A DNA stretch of 64,000 bases from Caballeronia concitans. GTDB taxonomy: Bacteria > Pseudomonadota > Gammaproteobacteria > Burkholderiales > Burkholderiaceae. Positions within the stretch are counted from its first letter, which is position 1. Each line of letters begins with the position of its first letter. The translations under genes were made by a program, and so were the position numbers. The stretch spans positions 1-64,000 of the forward strand of contig NZ_FCNV02000002.1 of NCBI RefSeq assembly GCF_001544615.1, read 5' to 3'. The notes under the pieces were generated by a model. That model was given only the letters and a program-made list of their open reading frames with translations. It ran no database searches and was not told the origin of the DNA. This document shows, piece by piece, positions 53,756 through 62,985 of the stretch.

Positions 53756-55696
53756 TCATGAAACGTTCGCACTCCCACGACCAGGCAACAGCCCGACCTC
53801 CACCAACGCATAGGTCTCCTCGGGCTCGACCGGCTTCGAAAAGAGAAACCCCTGAGACAACTCTCCACCCGCAGACTCGAGCGCCCTTAGCTCGTCTTCT
53901 GTCTCCACGCCCTCCACGATGGTTTCGACACCCATGTCTCGTCCCAGAGCAAGCAGCGACTTGACGATCTTGTAGCTTGTTCGCACGGCATGCATCCCGC
54001 GAACGAAGCTGCGGTCGATCTTTATCTTCGTGAGCGGCAGCGTATGAAGATACGAGAGGCTCGAATAGCCGACACCGAAGTCGTCGAGCGATACCCCGCA
54101 CCCGAGCGCGCGCAGCCGCGAAGCCGCGGACTGTATGGCCTTGAACTCCCGAACGATTGCGGTTTCGGTGATTTCAAAATCGAGCCGCGATGGATCGAAA
54201 CCGCTATCGGCAACCAGCGTCAGAATGTCCGACACCGTCTCGGGCGAAGCAAGGTCGAGCGTGGACAGATTGAACGACAACCGCACTGGATGCGGCCAAC
54301 GCAGCGCGGTGGATAGCGCCTTCCTCAACAAGATGAAGGTCAGGTCACTAACGATTCCGGCACGTTCGGCGACCAAAATGAACTCATCGGGCGGTACGCT
54401 GCCGAGCGAGGGATTCGTCCAGCGCGCGAGTGCCTCGAAACCATGAACGCGGCCCGTCGCGACGTGGACGATCGGCTGAAATGCGACCGTGAGTTCGCGT
54501 TCAAGATCGGCCATCTGTAGCGCCTGCTCGACCAATGCACTGCGCCGGATCGCAGCGTGATGATCCGCGGAAAACAGGACTGCGCTCCCGCGGCGGTTCC
54601 GCTTCCCGGAGTAGAGCGCGTAGTCGGCGAATTCATAGAGTTCCGCAGCCGTGGCACAGTGCGCGGGGTACACCGCGAAACCCAATGAGGCGGATATCTG
54701 TATGTTGACGTCGCCGGCTATGAAAGGCTCACGCAGCATCCGGCAAACATGTTCGCCCAAAGCCGTTAATGCCTCCGTGGAGATGATGTCCACGACCAGC
54801 AGACCAAATTCGTCGCCACCAAGACGCGCTAGCCGGAGTTGCGGCGTAACAAGCCGTGCCAGACGCTCACCTACCTGACTCAAGACCCGGTCGCCGATTG
54901 CGTGGCCGTGAGTGTCGTTGACCGGCTTGAGGCCATCGAGATCCACAATGCCGACGGCGAGCATCTTCCTGCGTGCAACGGCCGCCGCATAGGTCGCATC
55001 GAGTTCATGGAAGAACGACCGCCGGTTCGGCAGGCCCGTCAGGCTGTCGAGATGCGCGAGCCGTTCATTTTCTGCCCGCGCCTCGACCATGCGCGTGAAA
55101 TCGCGGTGGTTCTTCATCAGGATGACGAGGATCGCACCGGAGACAAGCACCACGTTCACGGAAACCGCACGGAACACGCTGTTCCCGTACAACACGAAGT
55201 ACCCGAAGAACGCACCGTTGATGGTCACGGCGACGATGATCGCAGCCGCCCGAAGATGCATGAGCGAGAACATCACGCCGATGACCGTGATGGCCATATA
55301 GAAAGCAACGTGCGCCTGCGCGTAAGGGCCGCCGTAGCGGACCAGCGAAAGCGCCCACGCCGTGAAGACGATCGTCAGGCCCGCCGCCAGCCACGTGGCC
55401 CTCGAAAGCGCCCGCTCCGCCGTGTCGGCCGAAGTCTGCCGGCGCTCCGCGCGTGTCCATCGCCATAATCGCTGCACGCCTATCACCGTGAAAGCGCAAG
55501 GTACATAAACGCTCAGCCAGGTTGGCGCAATAGCGAAATGGGTGACAGCGAGCGCCCATGTATTCGCGATGAGCACCAGATACATGAGTGGCATCTGGTG
55601 CCGGAATGCTTCGAACTGCGCGATGAGCAGCGGCGCGTTATCACGAGGGATGGAAGCCAGCGATCGCAACTGGCGAAAGAAAGGGAGAAAGGTCAT
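53756..55696 (-). CDS. Bifunctional-type GGDEF-EAL c-di-GMP protein with membrane sensor
   Basis: A 646-residue inner-membrane protein with about six helices in residues 35-195, a GGDEF domain (GGDEF at 293-297) and an EAL domain. The EAL active-site set is complete: EAL at 421-423, Glu511 (ITETAI), DD at 538-539 (LDDFGVGYSS), Lys559 and Glu595 (VEGVET). The residues where the I-site RxxD normally stands read TPQL, so feedback inhibition is probably lost. It may make or break c-di-GMP, and it lies about 31-33 kb from bcsA, whose PilZ domain reads c-di-GMP. Whether it controls cellulose is inference. Confidence 0.92.
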   Translation of the reverse strand: MTFLPFFRQLRSLASIPRDNAPLLIAQFEAFRHQMPLMYLVLIANTWALAVTHFAIAPTWLSVYVPCAFTVIGVQRLWRWTRAERRQTSADTAERALSRATWLAAGLTIVFTAWALSLVRYGGPYAQAHVAFYMAITVIGVMFSLMHLRAAAIIVAVTINGAFFGYFVLYGNSVFRAVSVNVVLVSGAILVILMKNHRDFTRMVEARAENERLAHLDSLTGLPNRRSFFHELDATYAAAVARRKMLAVGIVDLDGLKPVNDTHGHAIGDRVLSQVGERLARLVTPQLRLARLGGDEFGLLVVDIISTEALTALGEHVCRMLREPFIAGDVNIQISASLGFAVYPAHCATAAELYEFADYALYSGKRNRRGSAVLFSADHHAAIRRSALVEQALQMADLERELTVAFQPIVHVATGRVHGFEALARWTNPSLGSVPPDEFILVAERAGIVSDLTFILLRKALSTALRWPHPVRLSFNLSTLDLASPETVSDILTLVADSGFDPSRLDFEITETAIVREFKAIQSAASRLRALGCGVSLDDFGVGYSSLSYLHTLPLTKIKIDRSFVRGMHAVRTSYKIVKSLLALGRDMGVETIVEGVETEDELRALESAGGELSQGFLFSKPVEPEETYALVEVGLLPGRGSANVS

Positions 55697-56170
55697 CGCT
55701 TAATGCCCGTACCCGTGTTCGTCGACACGACCAGTCGTGTGAGCGAACCGAAGGTGACAGTCGGCCCGGCCGGGACCGAATTCTGATTCAAACGCATACC
55801 AGGCTTTCCGGTGTTCTTATTTTCGCGCCCAACATTGGATTGAAGGGAGTCGTCTCTAAGGTTATCGGCCGATTCGACGGAAGCATTAGGGCAATGACGT
55901 TCGCGCTATCGTTTGCGCGTGAAAATAAAACGCACTGGGGCACTGAAGTCGCCTTCAATACCGCACAAGCGCGTTCAAATGAGAAGTCTTTCAGCAGATG
56001 AGAGCGTGCGTCCGTGGCTACGTGCTGTCGCAGAGTCAGCCAACGTTGATGCGAACTATTCAAACAGGCATGTCGGTCGCGCGAAAATCGTGCATTCAAT
56101 GGAATTTTTCAGCAATCGAATTGCTTTCCAATGAACTTGACTGACTCGCGCGGACTTTGGAGGCAGGCCG
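55697..56170. other. Intergenic region before BON and GGDEF-EAL genes
   Basis: About 470 bases. It lies upstream of the minus-strand GGDEF-EAL gene and downstream of the BON gene. It presumably holds the GGDEF-EAL promoter. A minus ORF at 55788-56099 lacks any recognisable domain. Confidence 0.4.
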
Positions 56171-56536
56171 TTATTGACCGCCATACTCAACCGTCAGGAC
56201 GTTCTTCACCGAATTAACGCCATCGACGTTTTTTGCAATTGCAGCGGACTTGTCGATCTGCGTCTGATCGCTTGCGTGTCCGGCGAGCGTGATCGCGCCG
56301 TTCTTCGCGATCACTTGTACGCCGTTCATGTTGACTCCGCCCTTTTGCAACGCTTGAGACACCTTCTTGCTCAGCGCCCTGTTGGCTTTTCGCATCTCCT
56401 TCTTCGACATGCCCGCACTCGTCGACGTTGTGCCTGAAGAAGGCGCAGCGGTATCGCTCGTTTGCGACCACACATTAAAGGAGAACACGGTCGCTAACGC
56501 GATCGCAGTGACTTTGAGCGCATTGATCGTCTTCAT
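56171..56536 (-). CDS. BON-domain periplasmic protein
   Basis: A 121-residue protein with a signal peptide (KVTAIALATVFSFNVWS), a Ser/Thr/Ala-rich linker, and a BON domain of about 70 residues with the hallmark V-x-V-I-A-K-N-G-A-I-T-L-A-G and the tail VDGVNSVKNVLTV. BON proteins (OsmY-like) bind membranes or lipids and are commonly stress-induced. Single-gene unit. Confidence 0.9.
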   Translation of the reverse strand: MKTINALKVTAIALATVFSFNVWSQTSDTAAPSSGTTSTSAGMSKKEMRKANRALSKKVSQALQKGGVNMNGVQVIAKNGAITLAGHASDQTQIDKSAAIAKNVDGVNSVKNVLTVEYGGQ

Positions 56537-56683
56537 CGCTTGGCTCCGGTTAGTTTGGAGGTCATGCCGGCATCATTCATTCTAGTCGGCCATGCGCGGC
56601 ATCCAAGCGGTTCTTGTTCGGGCCTTTTAATAAACGAACGTTCGATGTGCTTAAGAGGAAAGTCGAAACGCCCGCTGCCAACA

Positions 56684-58246
56684 CTAGTCCATCGCCGCAT
56701 GCGCCAGCGATTCATCCGCTGCGCGGCGCGACGGCCGGATGAGCAGAATCAGCGGCATCACGAGCAGTGTCGCGACGAACATCAGCTTGAAGTCATTCAG
56801 GTAAGCGATCATCGCCGCCTGCTGCGTGATCGTCTCGTTCAATAGCGCCATGTCCCGCATCGACCCCGTGGCGAGCATCGACTGCATCGCCGGATTGAAG
56901 GGCGTTATGTGCGCGGCAAGGTCCGAGTGCGCCACCTGCGTGTTCCGGGTCATCAACGTCTGCACGATCGAAATGCCGATACTGCTGCCGATGTTGCGCA
57001 TCAGGCTGTACGTGGCCGTTCCGTCTGCGCGCAGCGCGGCGTTGAGCGTCGAGAACGTCAGCGCGGACAACGGCACGAACACGAAGCCCAGCCCGAAGCC
57101 CTGAATCACGCCCGGCCATACGATGTCCGACGCAGACAGCACGATCGTGTATTGCATCATTTGCCAGAGCGCGAAGGCGGAGATGAGAAAGCCCGCGAGG
57201 AGCAACAGCCGTGCATCGATACGCTTGAGCAGGCGCCCGGCGATCAGCATGGCGACCATCGTCCCGGCGCCGCTCGGTGCGGTGACGAGGCCCGTGGTCG
57301 CGACTGGATAGTTCATCAGGTTCTGCAACATCGGCGGCAACAGCGCGCGCGTTGCGTACATGACTGCGCCGATGACGAAGATGAAGCAGGTGCCCGTCGC
57401 GAAGTTGCGGTCTCTCAGCAGTTCGTATTTGAAAAACGAGCGCGCGCCCGCGGTGGCCGTATGCGCGACGAAGAATACGAAGCTCAACGCCGCGATGATC
57501 GCCTCGATGCGGATCTCCATCGAGCCGAACCAGTCGAGCTGCTCGCCGCGGTCGAGCATCGCCTGAAACGCGCCGATAGCGAGGCCGAGCGTTGCGAAGC
57601 CGAAGGCATCGAATTTGACGGAGCGGCGCGCCGCCTGCGTCGGCAAGAACGTCAACACGCCGAAGAGGGCAAATGCGCCGATGGGCACGTTGATGAAGAA
57701 GACCCAGCGCCAGTTGTAGCTATCGGTGAGCCAGCCGCCGAGCGTCGGGCCGAGAATCGGGCCGACCATCACGCCCATGCCCCAGACGGCCATCGCCTGG
57801 CCTTGTTTATCGGGCGGATTGATGTCGAGCAGAATGGATTGCGAGAGCGGCACCAGCGCCGCGCCGAAAACGCCCTGCAGCAGCCGGGACGCGACGATCT
57901 GCGTGAGCGTCTCGGATAAGCCGCACAGCGCCGACGCCACCGTGAAGCCGGCGATAGCAATGCAAAGAAGGCGCTTCACGCTGAGTTGATCCGCGAGCCA
58001 TCCGGTGAGCGGCGTGGCAATGGCTGCCGCGACGATATACGACGTCAGCACCCATGTGATCTCGTCCTGCGATGCCGAAAGCGTGCCCTGCATGTGCGGC
58101 AGCGCCACGTTGGCGATGGTGCTGTCGAGCGTCTGGATCAGCGTCGCAAGCATGATCGAGACGGTCAACATGGTGCGGTTCAGCGGCGCATTTTCCGTCG
58201 ATGGTCGTGGAGACATAAGATGCGCCACGTGTGTCGCGGCGTGCAT
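56684..58246 (-). CDS. DHA2 (14-TM) MFS multidrug exporter, EmrB-like
   Basis: A protein of 510-520 residues with 14 predicted membrane helices. DHA2 motifs are visible: LDSTIANVALPHMQGTLSAS near the start, GWLADQLSVKRLL (motif A) and GPTLGGWL-type motif C. Such proton-drug antiporters usually work with an EmrA-type adaptor and an outer-membrane factor; no adaptor is here. The ATG at 58246 or 58216 could be the start, neither with a strong ribosome site. It is divergent from a MarR regulator that most likely represses it through the palindrome at 58249-58268. Confidence 0.9.
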   Translation of the reverse strand: MHAATHVAHLMSPRPSTENAPLNRTMLTVSIMLATLIQTLDSTIANVALPHMQGTLSASQDEITWVLTSYIVAAAIATPLTGWLADQLSVKRLLCIAIAGFTVASALCGLSETLTQIVASRLLQGVFGAALVPLSQSILLDINPPDKQGQAMAVWGMGVMVGPILGPTLGGWLTDSYNWRWVFFINVPIGAFALFGVLTFLPTQAARRSVKFDAFGFATLGLAIGAFQAMLDRGEQLDWFGSMEIRIEAIIAALSFVFFVAHTATAGARSFFKYELLRDRNFATGTCFIFVIGAVMYATRALLPPMLQNLMNYPVATTGLVTAPSGAGTMVAMLIAGRLLKRIDARLLLLAGFLISAFALWQMMQYTIVLSASDIVWPGVIQGFGLGFVFVPLSALTFSTLNAALRADGTATYSLMRNIGSSIGISIVQTLMTRNTQVAHSDLAAHITPFNPAMQSMLATGSMRDMALLNETITQQAAMIAYLNDFKLMFVATLLVMPLILLIRPSRRAADESLAHAAMD

Positions 58247-58248
58247 AG

Positions 58249-58268
58249 ATAATAAGCCAGCTTATCAT
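58249..58268. promoter_or_regulatory. Palindromic operator, probable MarR-family binding site
   Basis: ATAAGC-CA-GCTTAT is a perfect 6-2-6 palindrome at 58252-58265, extended by a further imperfect arm to 58249-58268. It sits between the divergent exporter and marR starts, overlapping where both promoters should lie. The position fits a site for the MarR protein to repress both genes. Confidence 0.75.
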
Positions 58269-58291
58269 AATGGCGAGGCGGGGAACTTCCC

Positions 58292-58297
58292 TATAAT
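58292..58297 (+). promoter_or_regulatory. Consensus -10 hexamer (TATAAT) directly before marR
   Basis: A perfect TATAAT ends six bases before the marR ATG at 58304. The expected transcription start would fall on or next to the first base of the ATG, implying a leaderless mRNA. No consensus -35 is visible at the right distance; no ribosome site exists between the hexamer and the ATG. Confidence 0.55.
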
Positions 58298-58303
58298 CGC
58301 CCG

Positions 58304-58747
58304 ATGGAAACTCAACTCGACAAACGCTTCGGCTTTCTGGTCGCGGATGTGGACCGCTTGTGCGGCAACCGCTTCGACGCGCTCGCGAAGTCGTCGCTCG
58401 ATCTCACACGCGCGCAATGCCGCGTGCTCGCGTATCTGTCGCATTACGGCGAGGTCAATCAGGCGCGGCTCGCGGGGCTGCTCGAAGTCGCGCCGATTTC
58501 GGCGGGGCGGTTGCTCGACCGGATGGAAGAGGGCGGCTGGATAAAGCGCCATGACGATCCTGAGGACCGGCGTGCGAGACAAGTCAGCATGACCGCGAAG
58601 GCCGAGAAGGCGCTCGACCGTGCGCGGCGCGTGGGCGACGAAATCACCGCCGAGGCGCTCATGGGGCTGAGCAAGCAGGAACGGGAGCAACTGATCGCGC
58701 TGTTGCAGCGCGTGCGCGGCAACTTGAGCCGCATCGTGGATCGGTGA
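58304..58747 (+). CDS. MarR family transcriptional regulator
   Basis: A 147-residue winged-helix dimer: the recognition region LTRAQCRVLAYLSHYGEVNQ and ARLAGLLEVAPISAGRLLDRM, followed by the wing motif HDDPEDRRARQVSMT. MarR proteins bind palindromes and release on ligand or oxidant binding; Cys20 and Cys39 could sense. It is divergent from the DHA2 exporter with a palindrome between them, so it probably represses the exporter and itself. Start choice ATG 58304; see the -10 hexamer for the leaderless possibility. Confidence 0.93.
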   Translation: METQLDKRFGFLVADVDRLCGNRFDALAKSSLDLTRAQCRVLAYLSHYGEVNQARLAGLLEVAPISAGRLLDRMEEGGWIKRHDDPEDRRARQVSMTAKAEKALDRARRVGDEITAEALMGLSKQEREQLIALLQRVRGNLSRIVDR

Positions 58748-58839
58748 GGGATCGCGGCTTTGCTTCGTATGAGGCTCAGCTGTCGTCGATGTCGGCAACC
58801 AGGCCGAATCTATTGATGCTTGGGAGGGAAACAAGGAGC

Positions 58840-59019
58840 CTATTCATCGTCATGCGCCACGTCCGTGCAAGATGAAGGCTGCATGCGAGCGCATTCGTTC
58901 GCCATTCCGCCGAGCGAACGCGCGTAATACGCCACCGCTTTGCGCAGGATGTCGTTCACTTCCCTGAGCGCCGCGTTCTCCTGTTCCAGTTCATCGATGC
59001 GCTTGCGCCGCGTGTCCAT
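58840..59019 (-). CDS. Small coiled-coil ORF resembling the C-terminus of an IS3-family OrfA
   Basis: A 59-codon ORF, MDTRRKRIDELEQENAALRE then VNDILRKAVAYYARSL. The leucine-zipper stretch RIxELExENxxLRxxNxILRKA matches the end of IS3-family OrfA transposase subunits. The ATG begins one base after the IclR gene stop (TGA-C-ATG), so it could be translated by coupling. No OrfB, inverted repeats or target duplication are seen around it. It could be a transposon remnant or a co-opted partner protein. Confidence 0.5.
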   Translation of the reverse strand: MDTRRKRIDELEQENAALREVNDILRKAVAYYARSLGGMANECARMQPSSCTDVAHDDE

Positions 59020-59020
59020 G

Positions 59021-59770
59021 TCAGCGATGCGAAAGCGCCTGCGCCGATTGCAGCAGATCGTCGAGCATCGACTGACGGCGTTCGGGGTTCGTGTCGCGGC
59101 CCGTCATGAAGCAGAGCGCTGCGATCGGCATGCCCGCGCGGTCCCGAACGGGCGCGGCCATGCAGAGCCGGAACGCGTTGGACAGGCCTTCCGTGCAGCA
59201 ATAGCCGAGTTCTTTCGCGTTTTGCACATCGCGCATGAATTCATCGAAATCGATACGCACGCCGTTGTCGAGCACGAAGTCATCGGCGGGAATGAGCGCG
59301 CGGATGGCGTCAGCGTTCATGTGACCGAGCAGCAGGCGTCCAGTCGCGGTCCACGGAATCGGCACACGCACGCCGATATCCGAACTGATGTTGAACGGCC
59401 GCGCACTGTTCTCCGATAGCACGACCGTGTACTTGTTCCCTTCGAGCATGCACAGTTGCGTGGTCTCGTCGTACTTGCGCACGAGCGCGAGTATCGACTG
59501 ATGCGCGCGGCTGATGAGGTCGTTGTGCGTCGCGTAGTCCGAGCCGTAGTAATGCATCTCGCGCCCGAAGAACACACTGCCGTCCGCCGATGTTTCGAGC
59601 CAGCCCACTTCCGTGAGAATGGCGACGAGTTCGTAGATGCTCGAACGCGGCGCACCGGTCGCTTCGATCAGCTCGCGCATGGTCATGGGGCGCTGCGCGT
59701 GATGCAGCTTCCTGAAGATATCGATGACACGATCCACGCCTCGCGCGCGCGACGATTCCGTCACTGCCAT
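59021..59770 (-). CDS. IclR-family transcriptional regulator
   Basis: A 249-residue protein. N-terminal winged helix (GVDRVIDIFRKLHHAQRPMT then MRELIEATGAPRSSIYELVA) and a C-terminal effector-binding domain (VRVPIPWTATGRLLLGHM, with CCTEGLSNAFRLCMAAPVRD). The ATG at 59770 has AAGGG about eight bases upstream, 11 bases from the ABC ATPase stop; an in-frame ATG at 59785 would overlap that gene. It is last of the ABC transporter operon and likely regulates it in response to the transported molecule. Confidence 0.92.
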   Translation of the reverse strand: MAVTESSRARGVDRVIDIFRKLHHAQRPMTMRELIEATGAPRSSIYELVAILTEVGWLETSADGSVFFGREMHYYGSDYATHNDLISRAHQSILALVRKYDETTQLCMLEGNKYTVVLSENSARPFNISSDIGVRVPIPWTATGRLLLGHMNADAIRALIPADDFVLDNGVRIDFDEFMRDVQNAKELGYCCTEGLSNAFRLCMAAPVRDRAGMPIAALCFMTGRDTNPERRQSMLDDLLQSAQALSHR

Positions 59771-59781
59771 TCGTTCACCCT

Positions 59782-60534
59782 TCAATGGTCGAGCACACGG
59801 CTAAGAAACTGCCGCGTGCGTTCGTTCGACGGGTTGACGAAGATCTGCTCCGGATCGCCTTGCTCGGCAATCACGCCCTTGTCCATGAACACGACGCGAT
59901 CCGCCGTCTTGCGCGCAAAGCCCATTTCATGCGTGACGACGACCATCGTCATGCCGTCGCGCGCGAGGCCGCGCATCACTTCCGTCACTTCGCCGACAAG
60001 TTCGGGATCGAGTGCGGACGTGGCTTCATCGAAGAACATGATGCCGGGCTCGACGGCCAGCGCTCGCGCAATGGCGACGCGCTGCTGCTGTCCGCCCGAC
60101 AACTGGCTCGGATAATGCGATGCGCGGTCCGCGAGACCCACGCGGTCGAGTGTTTCCATCGCGCGTTTGCGGGCATCGGCGGGCGACATGCCGCGCGCCT
60201 TGATGAGTGCGAGCGTGACATTGCCGAGCGCGGTCTTGTGCGGGAACAAGTTGAACTGCTGAAACACCATGCCTACATGACCGCGGATTTCGCGCGCGCG
60301 CTTCGGATCGTGCAGGGGCACTTCGTTGACCCACACTTCGCCGGAGTCCGTCGTCTCCAATCCGGCCATGATGCGCAGCACCGTGCTCTTGCCCGAACCC
60401 GATGCGCCGATCAGCACGAGCACTTCACCCGCGCGCACGTCGAGATTGATCTCGTTGAGCACGCGCGTCGCGCCGAATGCCTTGCTCACCCCCGACAGCG
60501 AAATGACGGGCTTGTTCTGAATGGAATCGCTCAC
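59782..60534 (-). CDS. Polar amino-acid ABC transporter ATPase (GlnQ/HisP-like)
   Basis: A 250-residue ATPase: Walker A GASGSGKS (43-50), Q-loop FQQFNLFPH, signature LSGGQ (145-149), Walker B IMFFDE (165-170) and switch VVTHEM. GlnQ-type features are clear throughout. It energises the two adjacent permeases. The start overlaps the second permease stop by four bases. Confidence 0.95.
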   Translation of the reverse strand: MSDSIQNKPVISLSGVSKAFGATRVLNEINLDVRAGEVLVLIGASGSGKSTVLRIMAGLETTDSGEVWVNEVPLHDPKRAREIRGHVGMVFQQFNLFPHKTALGNVTLALIKARGMSPADARKRAMETLDRVGLADRASHYPSQLSGGQQQRVAIARALAVEPGIMFFDEATSALDPELVGEVTEVMRGLARDGMTMVVVTHEMGFARKTADRVVFMDKGVIAEQGDPEQIFVNPSNERTRQFLSRVLDH

Positions 60535-61175
60535 GTAAGTCTCCGGCGGTCATGATGGCGCACCCATTGCGAAAGCGGGAAGCACACGACGAAATAGATC
60601 AGCGCGACGAGCCCGTAGATCTCGACCGGCTTGCCGATGCGATCCACGATCGCCTGGCCGCCGTGCATCAGTTCGGACATGCCGATCATGCTGACGATCG
60701 ACGTATCCTTGATGAGCGACAGATACTGGCCGACGAGCGGCGGCAACACGATGCGCCCCGTCTGCGGCAACACGACCGACGCGAAGGTCTGCATGCGCGA
60801 GAGACCGAGAATCTGCGAGACTTCCCACTGTCCCTTCGGCACTGACTCGATGCCCGAGCGAAAGACTTCCGCGATATACGCGCCCTGATAGACGCTCAGG
60901 CCGATGACGCCCGCTGCGAAGACATCGATTGCATAGCCGAAGTACGACACGCCGAAGTAGATGAACATCAGCGTGATGAGCACGGGCGTGCCGCGAAACA
61001 ACTCCGTATATAACTTCGCGATGCGGTCCGTGCCCCACGGCCCGAACGACCGCAACACGGCGGCGAAGAGGCCGATGAGCGTGCTGCCGACGATCGCCGC
61101 GACAGAGAGAAGCAGCGTCGTCACGAGACCTTGCAGCAGAATCGACAGACTGTTTTTCAGCAGTTCGAGTGACAT
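60531..61175 (-). CDS. Polar amino-acid ABC transporter permease
   Basis: A 214-residue HisM/GlnP-type permease with about five helices. It carries the family start [20 protein letters not shown] and the EAA-like loop region [20 protein letters not shown]. Partner of the second permease upstream by 11 bases. Overlaps the ATPase start by four bases. Confidence 0.94.
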   Translation of the reverse strand: MSLELLKNSLSILLQGLVTTLLLSVAAIVGSTLIGLFAAVLRSFGPWGTDRIAKLYTELFRGTPVLITLMFIYFGVSYFGYAIDVFAAGVIGLSVYQGAYIAEVFRSGIESVPKGQWEVSQILGLSRMQTFASVVLPQTGRIVLPPLVGQYLSLIKDTSIVSMIGMSELMHGGQAIVDRIGKPVEIYGLVALIYFVVCFPLSQWVRHHDRRRLT

Positions 61176-61186
61176 GACTCAATCCC

Positions 61187-61903
61187 TCATGCACGGTTCG
61201 CACGACGCAGCGTGAATCCGGTCCAACGCGCGCCCGGCCTCACGATCAGCGGCGGATGAAACATGCGTGCGCCGAGTTGGCTGGCAATGAACGAGAGCAC
61301 ATTGCTCAGCACCAGATACGCAACGAGCACGACCGCGAATGTCTGCACATACAGGAGCGTGCGCGAATTGATGACGGTCGCGGTGCCGGTGAGTTCGGGC
61401 AACGCAATGGCCGACAACAGCGACGTGCCGAGCAACAGTTGAATCAGATAATTGACGATAGCCGGATACACCGCACGCGCAGCCTGCGGCAGCACGATCT
61501 CTCTGAAGATCTGCCCGCGTTCCAGCCCGAGAATGCCCGCTGCTTCGATCTGTCCGCGCGGCACCGATTGCATGCCGGCGCGAAACACTTCAGAGAGATA
61601 CGCGCCCACGTTCACGCCCAGCGCGATAACACCGGCCCAATACGCATCGAGCGCAATGCCCATCGACGGCAAGCCGAAGAACACGATGAAAATCTGCAGG
61701 AGCACCGGCGTATTGCGGATGGCTTCGACGTAAGCTCGCGCGATGAACCTCACGATGGCCGACGGCGACATGCTCGCAAGCGCCGCGATCAGACCGAGCG
61801 CGAGCGCCAGCACGAACGACAGCAACGTGATCTGCAAGGTCAGCCAGCCGGCCTTGAGAAACTCGGGGACGTAGCCCCATAACGTCAGCCATTGATAGCT
61901 CAT
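61187..61903 (-). CDS. Polar amino-acid ABC transporter permease
   Basis: A 238-residue HisQ/GlnP-type permease (start MSYQWLTLWGYVPEFLKAGW; EAA loop EVFRAGMQSVPRGQIEAAGI). The ATG at 61903 begins the family N-terminus; earlier codons overlap the binding-protein gene. Thirteen bases follow the binding-protein stop, eleven precede the next permease. Confidence 0.94.
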   Translation of the reverse strand: MSYQWLTLWGYVPEFLKAGWLTLQITLLSFVLALALGLIAALASMSPSAIVRFIARAYVEAIRNTPVLLQIFIVFFGLPSMGIALDAYWAGVIALGVNVGAYLSEVFRAGMQSVPRGQIEAAGILGLERGQIFREIVLPQAARAVYPAIVNYLIQLLLGTSLLSAIALPELTGTATVINSRTLLYVQTFAVVLVAYLVLSNVLSFIASQLGARMFHPPLIVRPGARWTGFTLRRANRA

Positions 61904-61916
61904 CTGCGCCTCCGCT

Positions 61917-62768
61917 TCAGAACTGCGGATTGAGCGGATATCTCGGATCGACGCCGAACCACTTCTTGTACAACTGCGCATTCAGCTTCGACGCATTGAT
62001 GTTGAACAGGAACAGGTTCAGATAGTTGAGCCACGCCTGATCGCCGGCCTTCACGCCGAACGCGTTGTACTCGAGCGGCACGAGCGCTTCGTTCGTCACG
62101 GCCAGTTCCGGATCGAGCTTCGCCTGATACGCAAGGAAGTTGTTGTCTTCGATCATCGCATCGGCCTGGCCCTGCTTGACGGCGAGAATGGCCGCCTGCG
62201 AGCTGTCGTATTCCTGAATCTTCACGGGGATGCCCATCGAGCGGACTTCGTCGCCATTGGTCGAGCCTTTCACCGTGGCGATGGTGCGCCCGCTCATGTC
62301 CTTCGCCGACTGAATGCCGCTGCTCTTCTTCACGAGCATCGCTTCGCTGGCGACCACGTACGGCGAGGTGAACTCGACGACCTTCGCGCGTTCGAGGTTG
62401 CGCGTGAAGTTGCAGAACACGACATCGACCTTGGCGGTTTGCAGGTTCGGGATGCGGTTCGCGCTCGTCGTGTTCACGACTTCGAGCTTCACGCCCATTT
62501 GCTTCGCGAGTTCCTTGGCGAGGTCGACGTCGTAGCCGTCCGGGTTGCCGTCCTTATCGTAGAAGCCGAACGGCGCGAACGTGAGGCAGTCGCCCACGCG
62601 CAGCGTGCCGCGCTGAAGCACGGCCTGAAGCGTCGATGCAGGCGCCGCTGCCGCTGGGCCCTGCTCGGGCGTCGCCACCTTCGTGCAGGCGGAGAGCGCG
62701 AGGAGTCCGCTCACGGCAGTTGCGGCAAACAGCAAGGCGGCCTTGGCGCCCTTGGTGGCGAGCTTCAT
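61917..62768 (-). CDS. ABC transporter substrate-binding lipoprotein (family 3)
   Basis: A 283-residue periplasmic protein with a lipobox (ALSAC) near residue 27 preceded by LLFAATAVSGLL. The SBP_bac_3 signature is present: RGTLRVGDCLTFAPFGFYDK then DGNPDGYDVDLAKELAKQMG. An early NxxxxRIPNLQTAKVD segment fits the ligand pocket of polar amino-acid or opine binders. The ATG at 62768 has AGGA eight bases upstream. First gene of the operon SBP-permease-permease-ATPase-IclR. Confidence 0.94.
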   Translation of the reverse strand: MKLATKGAKAALLFAATAVSGLLALSACTKVATPEQGPAAAAPASTLQAVLQRGTLRVGDCLTFAPFGFYDKDGNPDGYDVDLAKELAKQMGVKLEVVNTTSANRIPNLQTAKVDVVFCNFTRNLERAKVVEFTSPYVVASEAMLVKKSSGIQSAKDMSGRTIATVKGSTNGDEVRSMGIPVKIQEYDSSQAAILAVKQGQADAMIEDNNFLAYQAKLDPELAVTNEALVPLEYNAFGVKAGDQAWLNYLNLFLFNINASKLNAQLYKKWFGVDPRYPLNPQF

Positions 62769-62944
62769 GTTCAGATCCTGATCGAGGGTTGACACTCGGA
62801 TGTCCGGTATATCGGACAGTTATCTGGCGAGCCGGATTGATGGCAAAGTGTTGGACGCTAAAAAGCGCCGCGCAAGCAGCCAGAACCCTAATTGCATCGG
62901 GAATTTTGTTGTTCTATGAATGCCATCGCCTTATCGCATTTACA

Positions 62945-62955
62945 TCACAGTGTGA
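62945..62955. promoter_or_regulatory. TCACA-G-TGTGA palindrome upstream of the stress-protein gene
   Basis: A perfect 5-1-5 inverted repeat lies 31 bases before the usp ATG and beside an AT-rich stretch (GATATATT at 62954-62961) that could be the -10 region. Position suggests an operator or activator half-sites at the usp promoter. The protein that binds it is unknown. Confidence 0.5.
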
Positions 62956-62985
62956 TATATTGAGAATCCCCGAGGCGGAGGCATC

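Noticed and set aside
58840-59019. Intact IS3 element
   Set aside because: No OrfB, inverted repeats or target-site duplication around the OrfA-like stretch.
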